This document shows positions 12,970 through 21,421 of a stretch of 64,000 nt of DNA, one piece after another. The notes under the pieces were generated by a model. It searched no databases. It saw nothing but the letters and a program-made list of their open reading frames with translations, and was not told the DNA's origin. Every line of letters starts with the position of its first letter. Positions within the stretch are counted from its first letter, which is position 1. The stretch is from Kiritimatiellales bacterium (lineage in GTDB: Bacteria; Verrucomicrobiota; Kiritimatiellia; Kiritimatiellales; Pontiellaceae): positions 62,001-126,000 of the forward strand of contig QKAU01000067.1 of assembly GCA_003246265.1 (NCBI GenBank), in the 5' to 3' direction. The translations under genes and the position numbers were made by a program.

Positions 12970-13662
12970 TCAATGCATCCGTACCGCTTCGGACAGATGG
13001 ATTCCCCCGGTCGAAACCGCCGCCCGCCACGCATGGACCTCCACCCCCGCGGAAACGGCGTGATCCAGCGCGGCGGCATAGGCCGGATCGATTTCGCGCG
13101 CCACGCGGAATACGGTGCCGTCGGGGCGCAGGATAACATACAGCATGGCGGCGCGGTGGCCCGCCTTGACCACATCGGCCAGATCATGCAGATGCTTGCG
13201 GCCACGTTCGGTCACGGCGTCCGGAAACGCATGGCACCCGTCGCCAGCCAAGAGGGTGACGCTCTTAACCTCCACAAAGCATTGCTCCGACCCCCGTTTC
13301 AGGAGCAGATCAAAGCGGCTGTCGCCAAACCGCTGTTCGCGCAGCACATCGTCGTATCCGGCGAGCGCCGGGACGACGCCTGCCGAAACCGCCTCGAACG
13401 CCACCTCGTTTGCGCGGCCGGTATTGACGCAGATCCAGGAGACCCCGTTATGCACCAGTTCCCAGGTGTAGCGATGCTTCCGTTGCGGGTTCCGGCTGTC
13501 GGAAAGCGCAACGCGCCAGCCCGGCTCGGCGCAGGAGGTCATCCGTCCGGTATTAGGGCAGTGCGCCGTCGCGACCGTTCCGTCCTCCAGCCCGATATCG
13601 GCGAGGAAGCGCTTGTAGCGCCGGAGCAGGGTTCCGAACTTCAGGGGCGGATCAAATTTCAC
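12970..13662 (-). CDS. sfsA: sugar fermentation stimulation protein SfsA
   Basis: 230 aa. Family landmarks are LRRYKRFLADI, AHCPNTGRMTSC, NTGRANEVAFEAV and CFVEVKSVTLL. SfsA has a nuclease-like fold and nucleic-acid binding; its cellular role is uncertain. I choose the GTG giving VKFDPPLKFG, which lines up with the usual start (E. coli MEFSPPL) and overlaps the hslO stop by one base. An ATG 21 bases upstream, inside hslO, would add MERKTGI. Confidence 0.88.
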   Translation of the reverse strand: MKFDPPLKFGTLLRRYKRFLADIGLEDGTVATAHCPNTGRMTSCAEPGWRVALSDSRNPQRKHRYTWELVHNGVSWICVNTGRANEVAFEAVSAGVVPALAGYDDVLREQRFGDSRFDLLLKRGSEQCFVEVKSVTLLAGDGCHAFPDAVTERGRKHLHDLADVVKAGHRAAMLYVILRPDGTVFRVAREIDPAYAAALDHAVSAGVEVHAWRAAVSTGGIHLSEAVRMH

Positions 13663-14549
13663 TATACCGGTTTTCCGTTCCATGCGGCAATGCACTCGTC
13701 GATCGTCACGGTGTAGCGATGGTTGCAGAAGTGGCAATCGATGCGCACATCCTCCTTCTTCCGGACCAGCTCCATCCGCTCCGGGATCGGCAGGCTGCGC
13801 ACGACGGCCGCCATCTTTTCCCTGCTGCATGTGCAGTGGAAGCGCGGCGCCGCGCAGGCCTCCATGTGCAATCCCGCATAGTCCGCGTCGCCGCCGGCCA
13901 ACGAGTCCGCCAGTTCCTCGAAAGGGCATTCCCCCGCCCGGCCCAGCAGGTCGCGGAACGCGGCCGACTCCATGTTGTGGCGGATGCGGTCGAACCGCAC
14001 CAGGTCCGCCCCGGGCAGCGCCTGGACCATCCAGCCCCGGCAGAAGCGCACCGGCTGTTCCGGATCGGGATTGAAGCCGATCATGGCCGCCATGCCGGTT
14101 TCGACCTGGTCGGAAAGGCAGAAATGGTAGGCGAAGTCGCCCACCGGGTCGTGGAGGGAAACCGGCGTGATGCCCGAACTGGCGATGGCGCCCCCTTTCG
14201 TCACCACCACCTGCAGGTCGCCGACTTCGCCGTAGAGCGCGTCGTGTGCATCGCCCGATCCGCCCAGTTGGCGCGGCGAAACAAAGCCGCGGACCGCGCC
14301 GTCGCGCCCGGCATCGACCACGATGGTTTTGAGTGCGCCATGATATTTCCAATAGACATTGAGCCGGTGCCCTTCCGGAAGCACGGCGGCGGCCAGCAAG
14401 GCGCCGGTCATGGCACGCCCGAGGATATGTGCCGCCACGGGGTCGCAATCGTGCCGCAGCACCGCCTCGTTCACCGCGGAAGTGGCCACCGTGTAGGTGA
14501 AGGCGATGTCCAGCCCCTTGAAATGTCCCTTGTACAGCAAGTCGTCCAT
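13662..14549 (-). CDS. hslO: Hsp33 redox-regulated holdase chaperone
   Basis: 295 aa. Hsp33 is activated by oxidation: four Cys release zinc and form disulfides, turning the protein into a holdase. The zinc-binding C-terminus is intact: CTC in FHCTCSREK, and CHFC about 30 residues later (CxC-x27-30-CxxC). The N-terminal domain carries the family stretches GRAMTGALLAA and YWKYHGALKTIVVDAG. It heads a minus-strand run including sfsA, and is divergent from a glycerophosphodiesterase across 123 bp. Confidence 0.94.
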   Translation of the reverse strand: MDDLLYKGHFKGLDIAFTYTVATSAVNEAVLRHDCDPVAAHILGRAMTGALLAAAVLPEGHRLNVYWKYHGALKTIVVDAGRDGAVRGFVSPRQLGGSGDAHDALYGEVGDLQVVVTKGGAIASSGITPVSLHDPVGDFAYHFCLSDQVETGMAAMIGFNPDPEQPVRFCRGWMVQALPGADLVRFDRIRHNMESAAFRDLLGRAGECPFEELADSLAGGDADYAGLHMEACAAPRFHCTCSREKMAAVVRSLPIPERMELVRKKEDVRIDCHFCNHRYTVTIDECIAAWNGKPV

Positions 14550-14672
14550 GGATCGTTCTTCCTCGTTAATCTGGCGAGCCTATCCTCTATTTCGCCCCCT
14601 TGCCTAGCACGCATTCCGCCCGATCTCCCACTACCCGCTTCCCCTGCCAGCGGAATCTGGTAGCGTGGCGGC

Positions 14673-15419
14673 ATGGCAAAGCCGTTCTTGCTGTGCATCG
14701 GCCACCGCGGCGCGATGGGCCACGAGCCGGAAAACACCTTGCGTTCGCTCCGCAAGGCCCTGGCGCTGGGTGCAAAGTGCGTGGAAATCGACGTCTACCA
14801 CGTGGACGGCCGCCTGGTCGTCATCCATGACGACCGGCTTGAACGGACCACGAACGGGGCCGGGTTTGTCATGGATCAATCCTTCGCCTACCTGCGGTCG
14901 CTCGATGCCGGACTGGGCGAGCGCATTCCCACGTTGGAGGAGGTCTGCGGATTGGTCGATGGGAAAGCGGGCTTGAACATCGAGCTCAAGGGCCCCGGCA
15001 CGTCGCTGCCTACCGCCCTCGTCGTCGCCCGGCTCGCCCAGGCCGGATTCGACAGGGACGCCTTCCTGGTCTCCTCCTTCAACCATCGGGAGCTGGAACT
15101 TATGCGACAGGCAGATCCCGGCATCCGGTTGGGCGTCTTGGCCGGCACGCATCTGGAGCAAGGACTTGGGCTGGCCGAACGCCTTGGGGCCTTTTCGGTC
15201 CATCTCCCGATGGAAGCGGTCAACCGGGCCGGGGTCGGGCAGGCGCACGACAACGGATTGATGGTCTATGCGTATACCGTCAACCGGGCCTCCGACCTGG
15301 CGCGAATGCATGCGTACGGCGTGGATGGCGTCTTCACCAACTATCCCGAACGCGTACTGGAGCGGTACGGCCAAGGCGATGGTTCCGCCTGGTGGCCCGG
15401 TCGGGACGACAGAACCTAG
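14673..15419 (+). CDS. glycerophosphodiester phosphodiesterase
   Basis: 248 aa TIM-barrel GDPD. Catalytic elements are CIGHRGAMGHEPENTL (His, Arg, Glu), EIDVYHVDG and VVIHDDRLERTTNG (metal Glu/Asp and second His). No signal peptide is seen, so it acts in the cytoplasm on glycerophosphodiesters from lipid turnover, releasing glycerol 3-phosphate. The short pre-ATG region is GC-rich without a clear ribosome-binding site. Its 3' end overlaps the convergent pseudouridine synthase gene by 4 bp. Confidence 0.9.
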   Translation: MAKPFLLCIGHRGAMGHEPENTLRSLRKALALGAKCVEIDVYHVDGRLVVIHDDRLERTTNGAGFVMDQSFAYLRSLDAGLGERIPTLEEVCGLVDGKAGLNIELKGPGTSLPTALVVARLAQAGFDRDAFLVSSFNHRELELMRQADPGIRLGVLAGTHLEQGLGLAERLGAFSVHLPMEAVNRAGVGQAHDNGLMVYAYTVNRASDLARMHAYGVDGVFTNYPERVLERYGQGDGSAWWPGRDDRT

Positions 15420-16048
15420 AACGGCGCCGGGCTGAGCATTTCCACCCGCTCCCCCGTAACGGGGTGTGGGAATGCAAGATGCTCGGCGTGAAGCATAAGC
15501 CGGGCGGCGGGCGTGCCATAGATGGGATCGCCAACGATGGGGTGGCCGATCGACTGCATGTGCAGGCGCAGCTGATGCGAGCGGCCGGTTTGGGGCAACA
15601 GCGCCACGCGGGTCGTTGCCTCACCGCGCTCCAGCACCTGCCATTCGGTCACGGCCCGCTTCCCGCGGATGCAATCCACCACATGCTTCGGCGGCAGGCT
15701 TTGCGCCATGTCCTTGCGCATTGGGAAATCGACCATTCCGGCATCCTTTTTCACGATGCCCTCGACGACCGCCACATAGCGCTTGGAAACCTCGCGCCGC
15801 TCAAACTGCATGGAAAGATCGCGCTGGGTCTCCGGCGAACGGGCGAAGAGGACGAGCCCCGACGTATCCATGTCGAGCCGATGGACCACCAGCGCATCGG
15901 AAAACAGCTCCAGCACCCGCAGATAAAGGCAATCCTGCTTGTCCGCCCCTCGCCCCGGCACCGTCAGCAGGCCCGACGGCTTGTCCATCGCCAACACCGT
16001 CTTATCGGCAAAGACGACCTTCATCGACATGGGATCCAGCGAGGCCAT
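15416..16048 (-). CDS. RluA-family RNA pseudouridine synthase
   Basis: 210 aa, no S4 domain, similar in size to RluA. The catalytic Asp lies in VVHRLDMDTSGLVLFA, with LPQTGRSHQLRLHM and GHPIVGDPIYG as the other family motifs. It isomerises uridines in rRNA and/or tRNA; the exact site cannot be assigned. Its ATG directly follows the TAG of the polysaccharide deacetylase gene, so the two are coupled. ATGs at codons 7 and 9 are alternative starts. Confidence 0.88.
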   Translation of the reverse strand: MASLDPMSMKVVFADKTVLAMDKPSGLLTVPGRGADKQDCLYLRVLELFSDALVVHRLDMDTSGLVLFARSPETQRDLSMQFERREVSKRYVAVVEGIVKKDAGMVDFPMRKDMAQSLPPKHVVDCIRGKRAVTEWQVLERGEATTRVALLPQTGRSHQLRLHMQSIGHPIVGDPIYGTPAARLMLHAEHLAFPHPVTGERVEMLSPAPF

Positions 16049-16708
16049 CTATTGCTCGAACCCTATTGGGACGAATCCATAACCCATTGCCTTCAACCGA
16101 TCGATGATCATGGGGACGGCCGCAAGCGTGGCCGATCGATCCCCTCCGCCATCGTGCAGGGCGACGATGGATCCGGGCCGTACTTTCTTGACCACCCGTT
16201 TGGCGATGGTTTCGGCATCGCCCGCTTTCCAGTCGCCAACCACGACGTCGGCACCGACCACGGCATAGCCCCGGGCTTCCACCAGCTTCTCTTGATGAAA
16301 GAGCAATATGCCGCCCGGCGGACGGAATAAGGACAGCTTGGTCACGCCAATCTGCCGAAAGGCAGATTCCATCTGGGCCAACTCACCCTCGACAAATCCC
16401 TTTCCTTTCAACAGCAGCGGTTCCCATCCATAAGCGTGCCCGCCCACATCATGGCCGGCGGAAAGAATACTTCTGGCCGTATTGGGATATTGTTCGACCT
16501 GGCTTCCAACAAGGAAGAAGGTGGCCGAGACCTGCTTGTTGGATAAAATGCCGAGTAGCTCTTCCGTATACGGAGGGTTCGGTCCATCGTCGAAGGTCAG
16601 GGCCACCACCCGATTCCTGGTTCGCATCCGGTTGACTCCGGCCATGGAATCCATCGGCAGAATCATTGCGACGCCCAGCAGCAACGCATATGGCACGTTG
16701 CGGCCCAT
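16049..16708 (-). CDS. polysaccharide-deacetylase-fold protein with an altered metal site
   Basis: 219 aa with an N-terminal hydrophobic signal/anchor (about residues 6-23), so extracytoplasmic. The NodB domain shows motif 1 TFDDGP, motif 3 FRPPGG, motif 4 DVVVGDWK and motif 5 IVALHDGGG. Motif 2, normally HxxxH, reads HAYGW: the first His is present but the second metal-binding His is Trp. Metal binding and deacetylase activity may be altered or lost. It lies between the pseudouridine synthase and an unknown membrane-anchored protein, spaced 0 and 2 bp, so all three are likely co-transcribed. Confidence 0.8.
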   Translation of the reverse strand: MGRNVPYALLLGVAMILPMDSMAGVNRMRTRNRVVALTFDDGPNPPYTEELLGILSNKQVSATFFLVGSQVEQYPNTARSILSAGHDVGGHAYGWEPLLLKGKGFVEGELAQMESAFRQIGVTKLSLFRPPGGILLFHQEKLVEARGYAVVGADVVVGDWKAGDAETIAKRVVKKVRPGSIVALHDGGGDRSATLAAVPMIIDRLKAMGYGFVPIGFEQ

Positions 16709-16710
16709 GG

Positions 16711-17373
16711 CTACAGGTCCAGCACGGTTTCGGGATAGACGCGGCCATCGGCACCGATCTTGAAGACATAGATGAGGCCGGGGCGCAGGCGCTTGTAGAC
16801 GGCGTTACCATAAATCGCCTTGATCCCCTGGTCGCGCAAGGCCTCGGGATCGTTGGCCAGGTTCCAGATCGCTTCCCAGAACAGCTGCTGTTCCGGCAGC
16901 TTCAGGTCGCGCAGCAGTCCGGCATACCGCTCGGGACGGGTGCCGGGGGTCTCGATGTCGCAGCCGTCGGAAGGGCTCTGGTGCTCCCCGTAGATCCGCC
17001 GCCAAAGATAAAGCGAACGTGCCTTTCCGTCCATGACCGCCTGGTCAGAGAAAATGACGACCAGCGCATCGAAATGGACGACATCGCCTTCGATCTCGTA
17101 CTCGCGTTCGAGCACCTTCTTGAGCAGGTCGTCGCGCGCCGTCTCGACAAAGCGGATCCTGGTGTAGAGCCTGCCGTCCCGCATCTCCTGCCCGACTACC
17201 TTGGCGAACCCGATCTGGTCCTCGTGCGTGAGCGAGGCGATCGCCTGCTTCAGTTTTTCGTTGCTGGCAAGCAGGTCGTGCACCGTCTTGGTGCCGTAGA
17301 AAAGCGACCCGCCGAAGAAGGCCAGCACGGCCAGCAGCAGGACGGTGGTGACAAAGCGGAAGAGCCGTTTCAT
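16711..17373 (-). CDS. unknown membrane-anchored protein
   Basis: 220 aa. One N-terminal transmembrane helix (about residues 6-24, FVTTVLLLAVLAFFGG), then a soluble, probably extracytoplasmic region of mixed helix and strand ending PETVLDL. I do not recognise the family. The chosen ATG (MKRLFRF) precedes the helix; an in-frame ATG 22 codons upstream would put it in a coding-unlike stretch. It is first in a three-gene unit with the deacetylase-like protein and pseudouridine synthase. A perfect palindrome lies about 55 bp upstream of its start. Confidence 0.65.
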   Translation of the reverse strand: MKRLFRFVTTVLLLAVLAFFGGSLFYGTKTVHDLLASNEKLKQAIASLTHEDQIGFAKVVGQEMRDGRLYTRIRFVETARDDLLKKVLEREYEIEGDVVHFDALVVIFSDQAVMDGKARSLYLWRRIYGEHQSPSDGCDIETPGTRPERYAGLLRDLKLPEQQLFWEAIWNLANDPEALRDQGIKAIYGNAVYKRLRPGLIYVFKIGADGRVYPETVLDL

Positions 17374-17428
17374 GGCCCCGCAGTCTCCTGCATAGGAGGA
17401 AGGGAGGCAAGCCCATTGCCGGGCGAAC

Positions 17429-17462
17429 CCCATTCTCACACTTCATGAAGTGTGAGAATGGG
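17429..17462. repeat. 34-bp perfect palindrome without a loop
   Basis: Each half is CCATTCTCACACTTCAT followed at once by its exact reverse complement ATGAAGTGTGAGAATGG. There is no T tract on either side, so it is not a typical rho-independent terminator. It sits between the 3' end of the DmeF-type gene and the upstream region of the next minus-strand gene. It could be a protein-binding site, a cruciform-forming element or a dispersed palindromic repeat. No second copy was seen in the window. Confidence 0.85.
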
Positions 17463-17497
17463 AGGGGCGCCTTGCACGGAGGGAAGATGCCCGGGGC

Positions 17498-18421
17498 TCA
17501 GCCTGGAATGCGGTTGACTTCCACGCTGATGTGGATGAGGTGGGGTATTCCCGACAACAGGGCCTTGGCCTCCTCGGGTGCACGTTCGACCGTCGAATCC
17601 ACGGAAAGGATGAGCGCAAAATGGCCGGGTGCGACCGCCCAGACATGCTGGTCGGTCACCGTGATGGCCGGATCGGACTCGACGGCGGAGCGGATCTCTT
17701 CCCGGAGACGATCGGTTACACTCCCGTCGAGCAGGATGGCGCTGGTCTCCTTGAGCAGGCCGATGGCCCATTTCGCGATGACGAGCGATCCGACCACCCC
17801 CATGAGCGGGTCCAGCACGGACCAGCCATAGAGACGGCCCAGGGTGAGCGCAACGATGGCGGTGATGGAGGTCAGCGCATCGGCCAGGACATGGAAGTAG
17901 GCAGCCTTGAGGTTGTGGTCTTCGCGGTGGTGCCCATGCCCGTGGCCATGTCCATGGTCATGCCCATGATGACGTCCTCCTCCAAGCAGGAAGGCGGAGA
18001 CGAGATTGACGAGGAGCCCGATGACGGCGACACCAATGGCCTCGTTGAACCGGATGGGCATCGGAACAAAGAGGCGGTGGAGCGATTCGGCGGCCATGAA
18101 GAAGGCCACGACCCCGAGGGCGACGGCGCTGGCAAAGCCCCCGAGCGTGCCAACCTTGCCGGTTCCGAAGCTGAAGCGGGGATTCCGGGCATGCTTCCGG
18201 GCGTAGCGGTAGGCAAAGATGGTGATGCCGAAGGCGGCGGCGTGGGTTCCCATGTGCCAGCCGTCGGCCGTGAGGGCCATGGAGTTGAACAGGAGGCCGG
18301 CGGCGATTTCGACCACCATCGTCACGAGGGTGAGGGCGAGCACCATGCATACCCTCCGCTCGCCTTGCCGGTAGGCATGGTGGAAGTCGTGGCTGTGCAG
18401 TTCGCAGCGCTCCATCGTCAT
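17498..18421 (-). CDS. dmeF: DmeF-type cation diffusion facilitator (Co/Ni/Zn efflux)
   Basis: 307 aa, six predicted membrane helices. The CDF metal sites are ALTADGWHMGTHAAA in helix 2 and HVLADALTS in helix 5. A His-rich loop (HHGHDHGHGHGHGHH) lies between helices 4 and 5, and an N-terminal LHSHDFHHAY is like that of DmeF exporters for Co(II)/Ni(II). The SFGTGKVGTLGGF segment also matches. It exports divalent metal from the cytoplasm using the proton gradient. Its ATG overlaps the stop of the metallophosphoesterase gene (ATGA), so they are translationally coupled. The cation is not fixed by sequence. Confidence 0.88.
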   Translation of the reverse strand: MTMERCELHSHDFHHAYRQGERRVCMVLALTLVTMVVEIAAGLLFNSMALTADGWHMGTHAAAFGITIFAYRYARKHARNPRFSFGTGKVGTLGGFASAVALGVVAFFMAAESLHRLFVPMPIRFNEAIGVAVIGLLVNLVSAFLLGGGRHHGHDHGHGHGHGHHREDHNLKAAYFHVLADALTSITAIVALTLGRLYGWSVLDPLMGVVGSLVIAKWAIGLLKETSAILLDGSVTDRLREEIRSAVESDPAITVTDQHVWAVAPGHFALILSVDSTVERAPEEAKALLSGIPHLIHISVEVNRIPG

Positions 18422-19158
18422 GCCGGCTCCAGGGCTCCGAAGGTGCGGGCGAGGCGGACGCCCCTGGGATCGAGGATGGCCGCGGCGGGTCCGGCGCCAT
18501 CCTTGTGGGCGGCCAGCGTGTAGAAGGCGGTTCCCTCTATGCGGCGCAGGTCCTCCCCATGCTGGTGCCCCTGGAAAACCGCCCGGACCTTGCCGGAGAG
18601 CGAGAGGATCTCTAGCACGGCGGGCACGTTGCGGACCGCATGGGTTCCTGGCACATCGATGCGCTGGTGCGAGAGGACCACGACCGGAAGCAGCGAAGAG
18701 GCGAGCTGCGCCCGCAGCCAATCCAGTTCGCTGTCGGGCACGAAGGCCTCCTGCCACCTGAAGTTCCCCCGGCCATACGCGGTTCCGTCCGGCGAGAAGT
18801 TGCCATCGAGGCAGACAATGCGATAGCCGCCCAGCTCGAAACGGAACCGGGGCGAACCGCCGGGACTACCCAAGGCGGCGGCGAACTGCTCCTTGGAGAG
18901 GTGGTCCAGGTCGTGGTTGCCGGGCATGTAGTAGACCGGCCCCCTGAATCCCTCGCACAGGGCGGCCACCTCGCGCAAAAGGCGGCGGGCGCTCGATTCG
19001 CCGGAAGCGTCGACCAGGTCCCCCATGACCACGAGGGCGGCTGCGCCGCCCTGGTTGAGACTGGCCACCGCTTCATAGAGGCGGTTCATGGCCGGGGCCC
19101 CGCCATCGTAGTGGATGTCGTTGACCAGCCCTATCTTGATGCTGCAATCCGGTGGCAT
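18418..19158 (-). CDS. calcineurin-like metallophosphoesterase
   Basis: 246 aa. Metal-binding motifs are IGLVNDIHYDGG (D, H), VVMGDLVDASG (GD), MPGNHDLDHL (GNHD), VLSHQRID and FQGHQHGED (GHxH). It hydrolyses a phosphomonoester or diester in the cytoplasm; the substrate is unknown. The start ATG (MPPDCSIK) is chosen because upstream codons look non-coding. It is coupled to the downstream metal exporter, an unusual partnership. Confidence 0.87.
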   Translation of the reverse strand: MPPDCSIKIGLVNDIHYDGGAPAMNRLYEAVASLNQGGAAALVVMGDLVDASGESSARRLLREVAALCEGFRGPVYYMPGNHDLDHLSKEQFAAALGSPGGSPRFRFELGGYRIVCLDGNFSPDGTAYGRGNFRWQEAFVPDSELDWLRAQLASSLLPVVVLSHQRIDVPGTHAVRNVPAVLEILSLSGKVRAVFQGHQHGEDLRRIEGTAFYTLAAHKDGAGPAAAILDPRGVRLARTFGALEPA

Positions 19159-19212
19159 GGATTGGACTCTATGCGGACGGGTGGCGGCGCGCAACGCCAA
19201 AGGCGCCCCCTC

Positions 19213-19956
19213 CTACCGCAGGTGCTGCCGCCGGTATTCCCTGGGCGTCATGCCTATGATCCGGCGGAAGTTGCGCGAAAAGTGGGCGTGGTCGTAGAAC
19301 CCGCAGTCGAGGGCGATGGCCGCAATGGTGTCGTTGGTCGCGGAAAGCCGGAGGCAGGCCGCGCGCACGCGCACGTTCATGACGTGCCGAAGCGGGGCGA
19401 TCTGGAAGACCTTGCGGAAGCGGCGCTCGAACTGGCTGACCGACAGGTGCACCAGGGCGGAGAGTTCGGCCACTTCGATGGCGCGGGCGTAGTGGTCGCG
19501 CACGAATTCGAGCACCGGACGCATCTCGGCATAGGGCCGCAGAGCCAGCCCGGCACGGACGATGTCGCGCGCGGTGCCCGCGAGTCCGATGATTTCGCCC
19601 GTCGAGGAGTAGAGCGGAACCTTGGTGGTGATGAACCAGTTGATCGAGTTGCCCGGATCGGGGGCCAGTTCGACGCGGTCGACGATGCTCCGGCCCGTCT
19701 CCATCACGTGTCGGTCATCCTTCACGTAGCTCTCGGCGCGCCCCGGCGGGAAGAAATCGAAATCGTTCTTCCCGATGATGTCGGCCTCGCCCGCCGCCCC
19801 GCACTGGCGAACGAAGAGGTCGTTGGCCATCACGAAACGCCCCTCGAGATCCTTGGCGAAGAAGTAGATGTCGGGCAGGTGGTTGAACAGCAGCTGCATC
19901 TGTTCCGGGCTGTGCATCCGGGCGAGAAACTGTTCCTTCAAGGGCGGGTCCTGCAT
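19213..19956 (-). CDS. PAS-AraC transcriptional regulator
   Basis: 247 aa. A PAS domain (about residues 20-130; LPDIYFFAKDLEGRFVMAND at its start) is followed by an AraC-type double helix-turn-helix (about 150-247; SVSQFERRFRKVF and ALDCGFYDHAHFSRNFRRI). Ligand or redox sensing through the PAS domain would set DNA binding. The ATG has GGAGG 9 bases upstream. It is divergent from the sugar transporter and oxidoreductase operon, so it probably controls that operon; the gap holds a promoter and 21-bp-spaced direct repeats. Confidence 0.9.
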   Translation of the reverse strand: MQDPPLKEQFLARMHSPEQMQLLFNHLPDIYFFAKDLEGRFVMANDLFVRQCGAAGEADIIGKNDFDFFPPGRAESYVKDDRHVMETGRSIVDRVELAPDPGNSINWFITTKVPLYSSTGEIIGLAGTARDIVRAGLALRPYAEMRPVLEFVRDHYARAIEVAELSALVHLSVSQFERRFRKVFQIAPLRHVMNVRVRAACLRLSATNDTIAAIALDCGFYDHAHFSRNFRRIIGMTPREYRRQHLR

Positions 19957-19980
19957 GGCACTCCTCCATATGAGGCCGAT

Positions 19981-20011
19981 AATATACAAGTTTCGGCCCA
20001 GCATTTACAAG
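19981..20011 (-). promoter_or_regulatory. promoter of PAS-AraC gene with overlapping TACAAG direct repeats
   Basis: On the minus strand a -35 TTGTAA (20010-20005) and a -10 TATATT (19986-19981) are separated by 18 bp, with the start codon about 25 bp further. On the plus strand TACAAG occurs at 19985 and 20006, exactly 21 bp apart, covering both promoter boxes. Two same-face direct repeats are a common layout for AraC-family operators, so autoregulation and control of the divergent operon are plausible. Confidence 0.5.
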
Positions 20012-20126
20012 ACCCGCTCTGCCATTTCCCCTACATTGTGCGACACTTGCGGAGTGTGGCAGGGCGGTGCGCCGACAGGATAGGGGCATGGCATCCTGCC
20101 GTTTCGCGCAGAGGAAGGAGCAACCC

Positions 20127-21386
20127 ATGACCGCAGACGACCCGAATCGGAACGCCCACCGCGCCTGGCTCTTCGTTGCCAGCTGCATCTCGCTGCTGAC
20201 CACCTCCATGGTTTTCGCCATCCGGGGCGACATCCAAGCGGCCCTAGGCGCCGACTTCCATCTGGGCGCGGAACAGATGGGCTATATCTGGGGACCCGCC
20301 TTCTGGGGATTCACCCTGGCCATCTTCGCCTGCGGCCTGCTGGTCGACTGGCTCGGCATGAAACTCATGCACGCCGTTTCGGCGGTCGGCTACCTCCTCG
20401 GTGTAGGCCTCGTGCTGGCCGCCCCGAAGCCCGACTTGGCGGACGGCGTCCTCGTCGAATCCATCTTCGCCCACAAGGGGACCACCATGCTCTATGTCGG
20501 CTTCCTGGCGATGGGGCTTTCGCAGGGGGTCGTGGAGGGCGTTATCAACCCGCTGGCCGCCACGCTCTATCCGGACAAGAAGGGGAAGATGCTCAACGTG
20601 CTGCACGCCTGGTGGCCGGGCGGCATGATCATCGGCGGCCTGCTGGCCTTCGCAATGACCCGGACCGGCGCCTGCTGGCAGCTCAAGCTCTCCACCATCG
20701 CGGTGCCGGCAATCATCTACCTCGCCATGTGCCTGTTGCGTAAATATCCGCAGACCGAGCGCGTGGCGGCCAAGGTCTCCTTCGGCGACATGGTGGCCGG
20801 CACGCTGAAGCCGCTCTACCTGCTGCTCTTCTGCTGCATGTGGCTTACCGCCGCCGTCGAGCTCGGTCCCGACCAGTGGTTCCCGACGCTTATGAAGGAC
20901 CTGACCGGCATGGAGGGCATCCTTTTCCTCTGCTACACCGCCGGCCTGATGTTCGTGCTCCGCTTCTTCTTCGGCGGCGTGGTCCACCGCTTCTCGCCGG
21001 TCCTGGTGCTGATCGCCTGTTCGGCCCTGACCGGCGCCGGCCTCTTCTGGCTGGGCGCGCTCAAGACCGGAACCTCCGCCGCCGTGGCCTTCATGGCCGC
21101 CACCGTGTTCGGCGTGGGCAAGACCTACTTCTGGCCCACCATGCTCGGGATCGTCTCCGAACGCTTCCCGAAGGGCGGAGCACTCGCCATGAACCTGATG
21201 GGCGGGGCCGGCATGCTCTCGATCGCCGTCGTCCTGCCGATCATGGGCAACCGGCTCGACAAGCTCGGCGCCGGTGCGGCGCTCAAATCGGTTTCCGGCC
21301 TGACCATCATCCTGGTCGTCGTCTTTACGCTGGTCCACATCGGCTACCAGCGCAAGGGCGGCTACAAGGCCGAAGCCATCCAGTAG
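20127..21386 (+). CDS. MFS sugar transporter (FHS/FucP-like)
   Basis: 419 aa, about 12 membrane helices. The loop [19 protein letters not shown] is a motif-A-like region and [15 protein letters not shown] is reminiscent of the fucose/hexose:H+ symporter group. It probably imports a monosaccharide or an oxidised sugar product for the downstream enzymes. The ATG ([12 protein letters not shown]) follows AAGGAG with good spacing; an earlier in-frame ATG lacks one. It is first in an operon with two Gfo/Idh/MocA oxidoreductases, a sugar isomerase-like protein and ThuA, and diverges from the PAS-AraC gene. Confidence 0.85.
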   Translation: MTADDPNRNAHRAWLFVASCISLLTTSMVFAIRGDIQAALGADFHLGAEQMGYIWGPAFWGFTLAIFACGLLVDWLGMKLMHAVSAVGYLLGVGLVLAAPKPDLADGVLVESIFAHKGTTMLYVGFLAMGLSQGVVEGVINPLAATLYPDKKGKMLNVLHAWWPGGMIIGGLLAFAMTRTGACWQLKLSTIAVPAIIYLAMCLLRKYPQTERVAAKVSFGDMVAGTLKPLYLLLFCCMWLTAAVELGPDQWFPTLMKDLTGMEGILFLCYTAGLMFVLRFFFGGVVHRFSPVLVLIACSALTGAGLFWLGALKTGTSAAVAFMAATVFGVGKTYFWPTMLGIVSERFPKGGALAMNLMGGAGMLSIAVVLPIMGNRLDKLGAGAALKSVSGLTIILVVVFTLVHIGYQRKGGYKAEAIQ

Positions 21387-21421
21387 GCAGAAGCAAGAAT
21401 CCCGAACAAGGAACCCCCGAT

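Noticed and set aside
13662-13683. ATG start for SfsA inside hslO
   Set aside because: The family start aligns better with the GTG overlapping the hslO stop; the ATG is noted as an alternative.
17429-17462. Reading the perfect palindrome as a rho-independent terminator
   Set aside because: No loop and no T tract on either strand; kept as a repeat of unknown role.
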